A stretch of 64,000 bases of DNA from assembly GCF_009497775.1 (NCBI RefSeq), contig NZ_CP031012.1, positions 1 through 64,000 on the forward strand, in the 5' to 3' direction. Positions 1-11,023 of the stretch are shown piece by piece; the first letter of the stretch is position 1; the number at the start of each line of letters is the position of its first letter. The DNA comes from Alcaligenes faecalis. GTDB lineage: Bacteria; Pseudomonadota; Gammaproteobacteria; Burkholderiales; Burkholderiaceae_B. The notes beneath the pieces were generated by a model that saw only the letters and a program-made list of their open reading frames with translations, had not been told where the DNA came from and did no database searches. The position numbers and the translations under genes are program-made.

Positions 1-7
1 ATGACCG

Positions 8-1405
8 ATGAATGAATTCTGGCAGTCCTGCGTTCAGAAATTGGAGCAGGAGCTTCCCCCCCAACAAATAAGTGCGTGGATACGTCCACTGGTTCCCCTG
101 GACTTCGACAGTGAAGCCGGGGTGTTGCGCGTTTCTGCTCCTAATCGTTTCAAACTGGATTGGGTCCGCAAGAATTTCGCCACTCGTATCGAGGAACTGG
201 CTTCGGATTTCTACGAATGTCCCGTTACGGTTCAGTTCGAGCTGCCTTCGGCCAGCGCGGCGCCACGTCGCGCCCTGGCCGATCGTGCCGCTCCTGTGCC
301 TGCAGGCAGCCCGGCCGGTGAAAACCTGGCCCCGCCCGTTGCCAACCCGGCCATGACGGCGGTGGTGGATGCGGTACAGGATCGTTCGCGCCTGAATGCC
401 GAACTGACCTTCGACAATTTCGTGACGGGTAAAGCCAACCAGCTGGCACGCGCAGCGGCCTTGCAGGTGGCCGAGAACCCCGGTGTCTCCTATAACCCAC
501 TCTTTCTGTATGGCGGCGTGGGTTTGGGCAAGACCCACCTGATTCATGCGATCGGCAATGCGCTGGTCGCCAATGGCAATGGTGTGCGGGTCCGCTATGT
601 CCATGCCGACCAATACGTGTCGGACGTGGTCAAGGCTTACCAGCGCAAGGCGTTTGACGAGTTCAAGCGCTACTACCATTCGCTGGACTTGCTGCTGATT
701 GACGATATTCAGTTTTTCGCTGGCAAGAACCGTACGCAGGAAGAGTTTTTCTACGCCTTTGAAGCGATGGTGGCTCAGCGCAAGCAGATCATCATCACCT
801 CGGATACCTATCCCAAAGAGCTGGCCAATATTGATAGCCGCCTGATCTCGCGCTTTGACTCCGGCCTGACTGTGGCGATCGAGCCGCCCGAGCTGGAAAT
901 GCGCGTGGCGATCTTGCTGCGCAAAGCCCAGGCTGAAGGCATTGCCATGCCCGAAGAAGTGGCCTTCTTTATTGCCAAGCATCTGCGCAGCAACGTGCGC
1001 GAGCTGGAAGGGGCGCTGCGCAAGGTTTCGGCCTACGCGCGTTTCCATGGCCGCGACGTCCTGACGGTGGAAGTGTGCAAGGACGCACTGAAGGATTTAC
1101 TGTCGGTCTCCAATGGGCAGATCACAGTGGAAAATATTCAGAAAACCGTGGCCGATTTTTATAAAATCAAGGTCGCGGATATGTACTCCAAGCGCCGCCC
1201 CGCCAATATCGCCATGCCGCGCCAGGTGGCCATGTATCTGGCCAAGGAACTGACCCAAAAGAGTTTGCCGGAAATTGGCGATCTTTTCGGTGGTAGGGAC
1301 CACACTACGGTGCTGCACGCGGTGCGCAAAATCTCGGATGCACGCACCAAGCAAGCCGAACTGAATCACGCATTACACGTACTGGAACAAACTCTCAAAG
1401 GATGA
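8..1405 (+). CDS. dnaA: Chromosomal replication initiator protein DnaA
   Basis: This is the AAA+ ATPase that binds DnaA boxes at oriC and opens the duplex. The protein has 465 residues, close to E. coli DnaA (467). It shows the N-terminal DnaB-interaction domain, a variable Ala/Pro-rich linker at about residues 85-120, Walker [10 protein letters not shown] and Walker [10 protein letters not shown]. The C-terminal DNA-binding domain IV carries the signature [11 protein letters not shown]. Only 7 bases precede the start, so the promoter and the origin expected upstream lie outside the window. An ATG at position 1 is closed by a stop after four codons and is not an alternative start. dnaN follows almost immediately, the usual dnaA-dnaN-gyrB order. 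Confidence 0.98.
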   Translation: MNEFWQSCVQKLEQELPPQQISAWIRPLVPLDFDSEAGVLRVSAPNRFKLDWVRKNFATRIEELASDFYECPVTVQFELPSASAAPRRALADRAAPVPAGSPAGENLAPPVANPAMTAVVDAVQDRSRLNAELTFDNFVTGKANQLARAAALQVAENPGVSYNPLFLYGGVGLGKTHLIHAIGNALVANGNGVRVRYVHADQYVSDVVKAYQRKAFDEFKRYYHSLDLLLIDDIQFFAGKNRTQEEFFYAFEAMVAQRKQIIITSDTYPKELANIDSRLISRFDSGLTVAIEPPELEMRVAILLRKAQAEGIAMPEEVAFFIAKHLRSNVRELEGALRKVSAYARFHGRDVLTVEVCKDALKDLLSVSNGQITVENIQKTVADFYKIKVADMYSKRRPANIAMPRQVAMYLAKELTQKSLPEIGDLFGGRDHTTVLHAVRKISDARTKQAELNHALHVLEQTLKG

Positions 1406-1407
1406 CC

Positions 1408-2517
1408 ATGCAACTCGTTCAAGCTACCCGCGACGCATTGCTAAAGCCCTTATCCACAGTAGTTGGCATTGTGGAGCGCCGCCATACTTTGCCGATTCTG
1501 GCCAACATCCTGCTGCGTAAAAACGGCTCTGATGTCTCTTTCCTGGCAACTGACCTGGAAGTGCAGATCACCACCAATGCCGATTTTGGCGTGGGTGAGG
1601 ACAATGCAGCCACCACCGTGGCGGCCCGCAAGCTGCTGGACATTCTGAAAGCCCTGCCCGACTTTGGCGATGTGCGCCTGGGCCTGGATAGCGGCAAGCT
1701 GACCATCCAGTCCGGCAAGAGCCGCTTTCAGTTGCAGACTCTGGAAGCCGCTGATTTTCCAGTGCTGAACCTGCCCGAGCAATGGGACGTGTCCCTGAGC
1801 CTGCCTCAGCGCACGCTCAAGCACCTGTTCAACACGGTGCATTTTGCCATGGCCCAGCAAGACATCCGCTACTACCTGAACGGTATGTTGCTGGTGTTTG
1901 AGCCCGGTCTGGTACGTACGGTTACCACGGACGGTCACCGTCTGGCCCATAATGCCACCGCGATTGAAGGTGTGCAGGAACGTCACGACATCATCGTGCC
2001 CCGCAAGACCGTGCTGGAAATGCAGCGCCTGCTGGGTGATACCGACGATCTGGTCAATATTGACGTGTCCAGCCGTCAGATCCGTTTCCGTTTTGGCGAT
2101 GTGGAGCTGGTCTCCAAACTGGTTGAAGGCAAATTCCCCGACTTTGCGCGTGTGATTCCTTCCAACTACACCCGCCACTTTGATGTGAGCCGTGAAGTGC
2201 TGCAAGGCAGCCTGCAACGTGCTGCCATTCTGACCACCGACAAACTGCGTGGCGTGCGACTGCAACTGTCGCAAAACCAGCTGAAGATTTCTGCTTCCAA
2301 CGCTGAACAGGAAGAAGCCGTCGAAGAGCTGGATATTGATTATGAACACGAAAGTCTGGACGTTGGCTTTAACGTCAGCTACCTGCTCGATGTGTTGGCC
2401 AGCATCAAGGACGAAACTGTCCGCTGGTCTGTGCAGCCCGATGCCAACGCTTCTGTGTTGATGACGCTGCCCGAGCAAGAAGACTTCAAGTACGTGGTCA
2501 TGCCGATGCGCATTTAA
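1408..2517 (+). CDS. dnaN: DNA polymerase III sliding clamp (beta subunit)
   Basis: This is the ring-shaped processivity clamp that tethers DNA polymerase III to DNA. I prefer the ATG at 1408 (369 residues, beginning MQLVQATRD). It sits about 6 bases after AAAGGA and matches the family's usual N-terminus. The ATG at 1402, overlapping the dnaA stop, would add two residues and sit directly on the ribosome-binding site. The sequence contains the clamp signatures LPILANILL near the N-terminus and VVMPMRI at the C-terminus. It is probably co-transcribed with dnaA. A consensus DnaA box is embedded in its 5' coding sequence. Confidence 0.97.
   Translation: MQLVQATRDALLKPLSTVVGIVERRHTLPILANILLRKNGSDVSFLATDLEVQITTNADFGVGEDNAATTVAARKLLDILKALPDFGDVRLGLDSGKLTIQSGKSRFQLQTLEAADFPVLNLPEQWDVSLSLPQRTLKHLFNTVHFAMAQQDIRYYLNGMLLVFEPGLVRTVTTDGHRLAHNATAIEGVQERHDIIVPRKTVLEMQRLLGDTDDLVNIDVSSRQIRFRFGDVELVSKLVEGKFPDFARVIPSNYTRHFDVSREVLQGSLQRAAILTTDKLRGVRLQLSQNQLKISASNAEQEEAVEELDIDYEHESLDVGFNVSYLLDVLASIKDETVRWSVQPDANASVLMTLPEQEDFKYVVMPMRI
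1450..1458 (+). promoter_or_regulatory. Consensus DnaA box inside dnaN
   Basis: The sequence TTATCCACA is an exact match to the strongest E. coli DnaA box. It falls in frame as Leu-Ser-Thr, using the TTA leucine codon, which is uncommon in this genome. It lies about 40 bases after the dnaN start. Whether DnaA binds here is an inference; no other exact copy was noticed nearby. Confidence 0.4.
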
Positions 2518-2533
2518 TGCGGCATGTTCGACC

Positions 2534-2556
2534 GGTATGGCCCGCCGGGCCATACC
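2534..2556 (+). terminator. Perfect hairpin between dnaN and gyrB (no T tract)
   Basis: Arms GGTATGGCCC and GGGCCATACC pair perfectly over 10 bp around a GCC loop. No run of T follows, so it is not a classical terminator. It could be an attenuator, pause or RNA-processing element separating dnaAN from gyrB, which starts about 40 bases later. Confidence 0.5.
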
Positions 2557-2563
2557 CGCTTGA

Positions 2564-5047
<2,484 letters not shown>

Positions 5048-5063
5048 GGCTGTCGGTGTTCAC

Positions 5064-5109
5064 AATTCCTGAAAGCTTTTCGGGCTGATGAAAACCGATT
5101 TCAGGAATT
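5064..5109. repeat. 11-bp perfect inverted repeat downstream of gyrB
   Basis: AATTCCTGAAA at 5064-5074 is the exact reverse complement of TTTCAGGAATT at 5099-5109, with 24 bases between. Flanking CAC and GTG can extend the stem past a one-base bulge. No T run follows the right arm, so an mRNA 3' structure or a protein-binding site are both possible. Confidence 0.5.
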
Positions 5110-5140
5110 CGTGAAAGACCTTGCAGTGATGTGGATACAC

Positions 5141-5179
5141 AAAATGGGCTCCGGCGTTCTTGCTGGGGCTCATTTTTTT
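5141..5179 (+). terminator. Rho-independent terminator of gyrB
   Basis: AAAATGGGCTCC (5141-5152) pairs with GGGGCTCATTTT through about 12 bp including two G-U pairs. The right arm runs into seven T residues. The position 95 bases after gyrB fits its transcription end. Confidence 0.7.
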
Positions 5180-5489
5180 GATGATGACTGATGCGCTTTG
5201 AGCCCTAAAGATTCAGCGTTTTCGGGCAGGCTCAATTAATCTTTGACAGCAAACACTGGCTGATCAATTACTAGGTAGGTTAGTGGCTATGAAGTCACGC
5301 GCTCTAGGAATGGAAAGGCGTGGAATCAAGCTGATGTGGTCTACTTGCAGTAATTCACCCCGCTTCAGAATGAACTAAAAGAAGGGGCGTGGGGATCTGG
5401 TGGTGAAACGAGGCCTTGGTCTTGCAAGGCACCTTGATCGATAGCAATGACGCTGTAAATTGTTCAATAACTCTTTGTTTGGAAATGAA

Positions 5490-6191
5490 ATGCGACTGGA
5501 CAAGTTTCTTGGTGAGAGTACGGATCTGAGTCGCTCAGACGCACGTAAAGTCCTTAAAAGCGGGGAAATCACGGTTAACGGCGAGGTGGTGACCAAGGGC
5601 ACCCACGTTATACAAGAGGGCGACGTAGTGTGCTGGGACGACGAGCCGCTTGCCCTGGTTGGTCTGCGTTACATCATGCTCAATAAGCCTGCTGGTTACG
5701 AGTGCAGCCTTAAAAATAGCGCCTACCCGTCCGTGATGATGCTGATTGATGTGGACAAGCGTGAGCGTTTGCACACCGTCGGTCGCTTGGACGTGGATAC
5801 CACCGGCCTGATTTTGATTACAGATGATGGCCAGTGGACGCATCGTATTATCTCGCCCCGCCATCAGTGCGATAAGGTCTACGTGGCCACACTGGCAGAG
5901 CCTTTGCCTGACAATGCAGAAGAACTGTTCAAGGCCGGTATCTTGTTGAATGGCGAGGACAAGCCAACGTTGCCAGCTGTGCTGGAACGCATTGATGAAC
6001 GCACCGCAAGGCTGACCATTCAGGAAGGGAAATACCATCAGGTGAAGCGTATGTTTGCCTCCTTGGGGAATCTGGTTCAGACCTTGCATCGTGAGCGCAT
6101 AGGCTCGCTTTCCCTGGACGATAGTCTGGAGCCGGGAGAGTCGCGCTACTTAACTCCTGCCGAGGTGCAGCAGTTTGTAGAAGAAGGCTAA
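5490..6191 (+). CDS. rsuA: 16S rRNA pseudouridine synthase RsuA
   Basis: This protein isomerises one uridine of 16S rRNA (U516 in E. coli) to pseudouridine during small-subunit assembly. The 233-residue protein starts with an S4 RNA-binding domain (RLDKFLGESTDLSRSDARK). The catalytic domain carries the conserved GRLDVDTTGLILITDDG segment with the nucleophilic Asp, then the C-terminal signature KYHQVKRMFASLGN. I chose the ATG at 5490 because MRLDKFL is the standard family start; an in-frame TTG at 5460 would add ten residues without family support. It appears monocistronic and ends at the bidirectional terminator at 6275-6315. Confidence 0.9.
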   Translation: MRLDKFLGESTDLSRSDARKVLKSGEITVNGEVVTKGTHVIQEGDVVCWDDEPLALVGLRYIMLNKPAGYECSLKNSAYPSVMMLIDVDKRERLHTVGRLDVDTTGLILITDDGQWTHRIISPRHQCDKVYVATLAEPLPDNAEELFKAGILLNGEDKPTLPAVLERIDERTARLTIQEGKYHQVKRMFASLGNLVQTLHRERIGSLSLDDSLEPGESRYLTPAEVQQFVEEG

Positions 6192-6274
6192 ACTCCTGGC
6201 CCTTGGTTCTGGCTTTGATAAGTCAAAGGTGTATCAAACCCAAGGCTTTGAGGTCCTGACTTTGGAAACCAGCC

Positions 6275-6315
6275 AAAAAAAGCGCTCAAACAGAATGTTT
6301 TTGAGCGCTTTTTTG
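6275..6315. terminator. Bidirectional terminator between rsuA and the convergent GNAT gene
   Basis: AGCGCTCAAA and TTTGAGCGCT form a strong stem flanked by an A run on the left and a T run on the right. It can therefore end transcription from both convergent genes. Confidence 0.85.
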
Positions 6316-6360
6316 TACCTGCATCAATCGTCAAAGGGGCTGGTGGCGCGGTGTCCTGCC

Positions 6361-6828
6361 TTATGTCAGCGTCTTGCGCATGATGCTGGTGTTGTGTTCA
6401 TAGCCCAGCTGCTCATACAGAGCGATAGCGCCCAGATTATTGCTCAAGACTCCCAGCTCGATGTAGTCCAGTCCACGCACTTGTGCCCACTCCTGGGCGG
6501 TCTGCATCAGCAGTTTGCCCAGCCCCATGCCTCGTGCCGATTCTGTCACGACAAGGTCAATCACATAAGCAAAGTCATGCGGCGTGATGCAGTTGTACGG
6601 CGGGGTCTTTTGCTGCTGAACAATAATGAAACCCAGCGCCTGATCGTTCTTCTCGGCCACAAACAAGGCTGCCTGATCCGACTCGATCATGGACTGAATA
6701 AAGCCTTCGTCCTGCCGTGCTTGCAGGTAGTAGTGCGGCTGCAAATGATGCATGTGGGCGAATAGCTCGGCGTACATATCTCCAATCGTGCCAATGTCAG
6801 CAAGTTGGGCGGGACGTAGGGTGGGCAT
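6361..6828 (-). CDS. GNAT family N-acetyltransferase
   Basis: This is a 155-residue single-domain acetyl-CoA-dependent acyltransferase. The acetyl-CoA-binding motif A is visible as VTESARGMGLGKLLMQTA at about residues 91-108. The C-terminal GAIALYEQLGYEHN is the usual motif B ending of the fold. The substrate cannot be told from sequence; GNAT proteins modify amines on small molecules, antibiotics or protein N-termini. It is convergent with rsuA and appears to be transcribed alone. Confidence 0.85.
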   Translation of the reverse strand: MPTLRPAQLADIGTIGDMYAELFAHMHHLQPHYYLQARQDEGFIQSMIESDQAALFVAEKNDQALGFIIVQQQKTPPYNCITPHDFAYVIDLVVTESARGMGLGKLLMQTAQEWAQVRGLDYIELGVLSNNLGAIALYEQLGYEHNTSIMRKTLT

Positions 6829-7043
6829 GGTTCGGGCTCTTGGTCAGTAATAAAGCGGAAGCGAAAACAGAAGCGTCTTGATGGTAGGCCGGGCACGGGG
6901 AGGAGGCAAATCTTCTGTTCAGAATATTCCTTCAATAACAAGGGGTAATCCACTTTCATGCACGCCTGAAGCCTGGGTCCGGCGTCGTTCTCTGTACACC
7001 TTTTCCCCCTGAAAGCCGCTTCTGTACATTTATCCCTGTTTTT

Positions 7044-7069
7044 GTAAAGTATTTGTGCACGTACTTTAC
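7044..7069. promoter_or_regulatory. Inverted-repeat operator candidate upstream of TRAP operon
   Basis: GTAAAGTA and TACTTTAC form a perfect 8-bp inverted repeat around a 10-base core containing GTGCAC. Bases 7043-7060 (TGTAAAGTATTTGTGCAC) match 16088-16105, in front of the XRE-cupin regulator gene, at 16 of 18 positions. This suggests a shared regulator. Confidence 0.55.
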
Positions 7070-7250
7070 GACCGTCTTTTTCCTGCAAGCTCTTTCCCTC
7101 TGTTTCGTCTTGAGGCTCTGAAACCCTTATGTTTTCAGGTTTTTTGTGGATATTTAATGGAAAACCCCAAGCTTATTTTTTTCAAAAAAATAGAGGTTTA
7201 AAGTAATATCACACTGTTTTTGGGCAAATTTTGTGTACATTTAATGCACG

Positions 7251-7280
7251 AAATTTACACGAGGCGCTGAAATTTACACG
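7251..7280. promoter_or_regulatory. Direct repeats AAATTTACACG before the TRAP operon
   Basis: Two identical 11-base copies lie at 7251-7261 and 7270-7280, spaced 19 bp apart (about two helical turns) and ending 26 bases before dctQ. Their reverse complement begins CGTGTAAA, a word also present twice (16086 and 16107) in the XRE-cupin promoter. They are probably operator half-sites. Confidence 0.5.
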
Positions 7281-7306
7281 CAATGCCTATAGAGGGGAGG
7301 AGATTG

Positions 7307-7789
7307 ATGCAGACCCGTTTCTTGCGTCATGTTTGTAGTTGGATGTTCGGGCTGTCCGCACTGGCCATTCTGGCCTTGATGGCGGTGGCCTTTGCCGATG
7401 TCATGATGCGCAGTTTTGTGCGGCCGCTGTCTGGCGCTTTTGAATTAACCGAGGTGCTGGTCGGGGTGATGGTGTTTGCTGCCCTGCCCTTTGTCACCTT
7501 GAGTGGCAAGCACGTCAAAGTGTCCTTGCTGCGCTCCCTGGTGGGCAAGAACGTGCTGGTGCAAGGTTTGTTGCGCTGGTGCAGCCGTGTGGCGACGGGC
7601 GTGCTGATGGGCTTTCTGGCTTATCACCTGTGGGCCCTGGGTGTGCAGTTTGCACAGACCAATTCCCGCGCTGTTTTTGCGGACCTGCCCCTGGCGCCTT
7701 TTGCCTACTTTGCAGCGGCAATGTGCGCCCTGTCCACGCTGGCCGCACTGTTCAGTGCCGACGGCGACGAGCTCGCTGAGGAAAAATAA
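7307..7789 (+). CDS. dctQ: TRAP transporter small permease (DctQ family)
   Basis: This is the four-helix small membrane subunit of a sodium-driven TRAP importer for organic acids; it pairs with the large permease encoded next. The protein has 160 residues with four hydrophobic segments and the conserved ELTEVLVGVMVF stretch of the family. I chose the ATG at 7307, 4 bases after GGGGAGGAG; an in-frame ATG at 7283 has no ribosome-binding site. The stop codon overlaps the dctM start by one base, indicating coupling. It is the first gene of dctQ-dctM-dctP-hydrolase, behind operator-like repeats. Confidence 0.88.
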   Translation: MQTRFLRHVCSWMFGLSALAILALMAVAFADVMMRSFVRPLSGAFELTEVLVGVMVFAALPFVTLSGKHVKVSLLRSLVGKNVLVQGLLRWCSRVATGVLMGFLAYHLWALGVQFAQTNSRAVFADLPLAPFAYFAAAMCALSTLAALFSADGDELAEEK

Positions 7790-9078
7790 TGACTGTCGTT
7801 GTCACTGGCATGATCATCCTGATCGTGCTCATGATTCTGGAAGTACCCATCGCTGTGGCGATGGCTCTGGTTGGTATTGGTGGCTTTGCCTATGTGGTCG
7901 ATTGGGGCCCGGCCGCCTATATGGCTGCGGAAACCTCGTATCGCCTGGTTCATAACTACAACTTGTCCGTTATCCCGCTGTTCATCCTGATGGGCAATCT
8001 GGTGACACGGGCGGATGTCTCTAAAGATCTGTTCGATCTGGCCTATCGCTTTGTCGGTCATCGTCGCGGCGGTCTGGCCATTGCAACGGTGCTGTCAGGC
8101 GGCATGTTCTCGGCTGTATGCGGCTCCAGCTTTGCGACGACGGCCACCATGGCTCGGGTCGCTTACCCCTCCATGAAGCGCTATGGCTATGCCGATTCCC
8201 TGGCAGGTGGAGCTATTGCATCGGCCGGCACCCTGGGTGCCATGATCCCGCCCAGCGTGCCCCTGATTGTCTATGGCGTGCTGACCAGCAATGACATCGG
8301 CAAGCTGTTCATTGCAGCCGTCTTGCCCGGCATTCTGGGCATGGTGCTGTACATAGCTGCGGTCATGGTGGCCACTCGCATGACACCCGGTTTGGCCGGT
8401 GCGGGCGAGCGCAGCTCCTGGATGGAACGAATCCGCGGTTTGAAGAGTGTTGGCTCGGTCTTGCTGCTGTTCCTGCTGGTCATCGGCGGGATTTACGGCA
8501 ACTTGTTCACGCCAACTGAAGCGGCTGGTATCGGTGCGGTCGGTGCCCTGCTCATCATGATCGCGCGCCGCAAGTTCTCCTGGCAGAGCTTGATGGGTGC
8601 CCTGCGTGAAACCGCCATGACCAGTGCCGCCATCTTCGTGATTATGGTGGGCGCACAAATCTTCACCACCTTTGTAAACGTGGCCGGCTTTACCGCCATG
8701 TTGTCTGACGCGGTCCAGCAATGGGACTTGCCGGGTTGGGGGATTTTGCTGGGCATCGTGGTGCTGTACCTGGTCCTGGGCTGCATGCTGGAAGGCATGT
8801 CCATGCTCTTGCTGACACTGCCCATTGTTTACCCGCTGATCATCAACCAGGGTCTGGACCCGATCTGGTTCGGCATTCTGGTGGTGACCTTGATCGAAGT
8901 GGGCCTGATCACACCGCCCTTGGGGATGAACGTGTTTGTGCTCAATTCAGTGGTGCCGTCCATGTCGCTGGGCACCATTTACCGAGGCGTTATCTATTTT
9001 GTATTGGCTGATCTGTTGCGCCTGGCGCTCTTGATTGGCATCCCTGGCATTGCTTTGTTTCTGCCCTCATTGATGTAA
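7789..9078 (+). CDS. dctM: TRAP transporter large permease (DctM family)
   Basis: This is the 12-helix transport subunit of the TRAP importer. The 429-residue length is typical. Family features are the N-terminal PIAVAMALVG helix, CGSSFATTATMARVAYPSM, GTLGAMIPPSVPLIVYG and LFTPTEAAGIGAVGALL. The C-terminal half has LEGMSMLLLTLPIVYPLI and LITPPLGMNVFVLN. The start overlaps the dctQ stop (TAATG). The partner receptor gene follows 39 bases later, so this is a complete three-component system. Confidence 0.93.
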   Translation: MTVVVTGMIILIVLMILEVPIAVAMALVGIGGFAYVVDWGPAAYMAAETSYRLVHNYNLSVIPLFILMGNLVTRADVSKDLFDLAYRFVGHRRGGLAIATVLSGGMFSAVCGSSFATTATMARVAYPSMKRYGYADSLAGGAIASAGTLGAMIPPSVPLIVYGVLTSNDIGKLFIAAVLPGILGMVLYIAAVMVATRMTPGLAGAGERSSWMERIRGLKSVGSVLLLFLLVIGGIYGNLFTPTEAAGIGAVGALLIMIARRKFSWQSLMGALRETAMTSAAIFVIMVGAQIFTTFVNVAGFTAMLSDAVQQWDLPGWGILLGIVVLYLVLGCMLEGMSMLLLTLPIVYPLIINQGLDPIWFGILVVTLIEVGLITPPLGMNVFVLNSVVPSMSLGTIYRGVIYFVLADLLRLALLIGIPGIALFLPSLM

Positions 9079-9117
9079 GCCATTTTTATTGAATCTGATT
9101 TTCTCGAAGGAATAAGC

Positions 9118-10152
9118 ATGATTAAGCAAGTTAGCAAATGGGTGGGGGTAGCTGCAGTCGCCCTGGCAGCCAGCACCAGCGTGCAGGCACAAAACGTCAC
9201 GCTGCGTTTTTCCAACTGGTTGCCACCTACCCATCCCATGGTGACCGAGATGTTGAACCCCTGGGCCAAGGATGTGGAACAGGCCACGGAAGGACGGGTG
9301 AAGATTCAGGTTCTGCCACCCCTGGGCACCCCTGCTTCGCACTACGATCTGGTGCGCAATGGCGTGGCGGACATGACGATTGGCGTGCACTCCTATACCC
9401 CGGAGCGTTTCAAGCTGACGGAAATGGTTGAACTGCCCATGACGGCCGAGAACGCTCAGGTGAATTCGCTGGCCTACTGGCGCACCTACCAGAAGTACTT
9501 CATGGGCAAGAACGAGCACGCTGGCACCAAGTTGCTGGGCGCGTGGGTTCCCGGTTCTTACCAGTTGTGGACGGCTGCCAAGGTGGACAGCCTGGACAAG
9601 CTGGATGGCACCAAGATCCGTATTCCCGGCGTGCTGGTGGAGCGTATCGCCAAGCTGCTGGGTCTGGTGTCGATTTCCTCGACGCTGACCGAAGCCTATG
9701 ACCAGATTTCGCGCGGCATTATTGATGGCATGTTCCAGAACTACACCACGGTGATCGACTTCAATCTGGCGCGCTTCATGCCGAATCTGTTTGTCCTGCC
9801 CGGTGGTTTCTCCGCTTCCAGCCAGTTCATGGTGGTTAACGAGCGCAGCTGGCAGCGTATCAGCGAGGCCGACCGTGCCGCGATTGATGCCTTGTCGGGT
9901 GAAGCACTGGTCAAGCGTTTCTCGGGTATCTGGCAAAAGAACAATATGGCGGCTTTTGATCGCTTGAGCGCTGAAGGCATCAAGGTGCATCGCATTGAAG
10001 GCGAGCAGCTGGAAGCCATGAAGACCAAGCTGGCGGTGATTGAGCAGCAATGGTTGAGCGAAGCCAAGGGTGTGGAGGCTCAGGAAGCGCTGAACTTCTA
10101 CCGTGCCGAACTGGATCGCGTGGCTGCTGAACTGGGCGTTTCCAAGGACTAA
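9118..10152 (+). CDS. dctP: TRAP transporter periplasmic solute receptor (DctP family)
   Basis: This is the extracytoplasmic binding protein that delivers a carboxylate-containing ligand to the TRAP permeases. It has 344 residues with a Sec signal peptide ending near SVQA (residue 24). The ligand-carboxylate arginine region is seen as LDGTKIRIPG, followed by AYDQISRGIIDGMFQNY, both standard in the family. AAGGAATAAGC precedes the ATG. It is the third gene of the operon. The ligand is unknown; promoter similarity to the 16-kb dehydrogenase module hints at a shared substrate (inference). Confidence 0.9.
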   Translation: MIKQVSKWVGVAAVALAASTSVQAQNVTLRFSNWLPPTHPMVTEMLNPWAKDVEQATEGRVKIQVLPPLGTPASHYDLVRNGVADMTIGVHSYTPERFKLTEMVELPMTAENAQVNSLAYWRTYQKYFMGKNEHAGTKLLGAWVPGSYQLWTAAKVDSLDKLDGTKIRIPGVLVERIAKLLGLVSISSTLTEAYDQISRGIIDGMFQNYTTVIDFNLARFMPNLFVLPGGFSASSQFMVVNERSWQRISEADRAAIDALSGEALVKRFSGIWQKNNMAAFDRLSAEGIKVHRIEGEQLEAMKTKLAVIEQQWLSEAKGVEAQEALNFYRAELDRVAAELGVSKD

Positions 10153-10159
10153 GCCCGTC

Positions 10160-10990
10160 ATGACACAGCATCTGGAAAGTGAATACAACGCCAGTTGGCA
10201 TGTGCCCGATCATAAGGAGATTGTGGCCTCGTGGTCGGGGCTGGCCGAGCAGTTTCGGGCTGGTTCACGCCATGAAGCCAATCAGCCCTATGGCCCGGAA
10301 ACGCGTAATGTCATGGACATTCACTTTCCGGCTGTGGAGCGTCCGGATGCGGCGGTGCTGATGTTTATTCATGGTGGCTATTGGCAATCCATGGACCAGC
10401 GTCGTTTCAGCCATCTGGCACAAGGCAGCGTGGATAACGGCCTGATTACGGTCTTGCCCACTTATACCTTGTGTCCCCAGGCCAGCATGGCGCAGATCAT
10501 TGATGAACTGCGCCTGGCTTGTGCGACGGTCTGGCGACGTTTCAAGCGCCCGATCGTGGTGGCAGGACACTCGGCAGGAGGGCATTTGGCAGCCTGCCTG
10601 CTAGCCACCGACTGGCCCGGTTTTGCCCCGGACCTGCCCGGCGATATGTTGCAGGCGGGCCTGGGCTTGTCCGGCCTGTATGACTTGGAACCGCTGACGC
10701 ATATCGGCATTAATGATGCCTTGCAGCTCAATGCCGAAACCGCCCGAGCCTCCAGCCCCTTGTTTTGGCCTGCCCCTGCACATGGCCAGCCTTTCGAGGC
10801 CTGGGTAGGGGGGGATGAAACCTCGGAGTTTCATCGTCAAAGCCAGGAACTGGCCAAGGCCTGGTCCAGGCAAGGAGTGGATGCGGTGTACCGCAGCTTG
10901 CCGGGAACGAATCACTACAACGTGATCGCGGCCTTGGCCGATAAAGAATCCGTACTGTCAGCGCGTCTGGTTGCGCTGGCAAGGAATTGA
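10160..10990 (+). CDS. Alpha/beta hydrolase of the HGGYW / arylformamidase-like family
   Basis: This 276-residue serine hydrolase has an oxyanion-hole motif HGGYW, a nucleophile elbow GHSAGG and a C-terminal GTNHYN segment holding the probable catalytic His. The HGGYW form is seen in kynurenine formamidases and related esterases/amidases, so hydrolysis of an N-formyl, amide or ester bond is likely; no tryptophan-pathway gene is nearby. I chose the ATG at 10160, 8 bases after the dctP stop. It is the last gene of the TRAP operon and ends at a strong terminator. It may open the imported substrate. Confidence 0.8.
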   Translation: MTQHLESEYNASWHVPDHKEIVASWSGLAEQFRAGSRHEANQPYGPETRNVMDIHFPAVERPDAAVLMFIHGGYWQSMDQRRFSHLAQGSVDNGLITVLPTYTLCPQASMAQIIDELRLACATVWRRFKRPIVVAGHSAGGHLAACLLATDWPGFAPDLPGDMLQAGLGLSGLYDLEPLTHIGINDALQLNAETARASSPLFWPAPAHGQPFEAWVGGDETSEFHRQSQELAKAWSRQGVDAVYRSLPGTNHYNVIAALADKESVLSARLVALARN

Positions 10991-11023
10991 GTTATCTCTG
11001 TCTTTCATTAGACACACCACTTT

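Larger units (their letters stand above)
5048..5489. other. 442-base intergenic region between gyrB and rsuA
   Basis: I see no convincing gene here. It holds an 11-bp inverted repeat (5064-5109) and a terminator-like hairpin (5141-5179). A TTGACA hexamer at 5243-5248 could be a -35 element for rsuA, but the candidate -10 (AATTAC/ATTACT) is poor. From 5290 to 5480 I see nothing recognisable. Confidence 0.5.
6829..7306. other. 478-base regulatory intergenic region before the TRAP operon
   Basis: There is no supportable gene. The right half becomes AT-rich and carries an 8-bp inverted repeat (7044-7069) and two copies of AAATTTACACG (7251-7280). It also contains several TGTACA-like words (about 6994, 7023 and 7234). 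It probably contains the promoters of both the GNAT gene and the TRAP operon. Confidence 0.5.

Noticed and set aside
1..7. oriC at the window start
   Set aside because: Only 7 bases precede dnaA; no cluster of DnaA boxes or AT-rich unwinding element is visible in the window.
6687..7088. 133-codon minus-strand frame upstream of the GNAT gene
   Set aside because: It overlaps the start of the GNAT gene in another frame, is low in family resemblance and runs through the promoter region.
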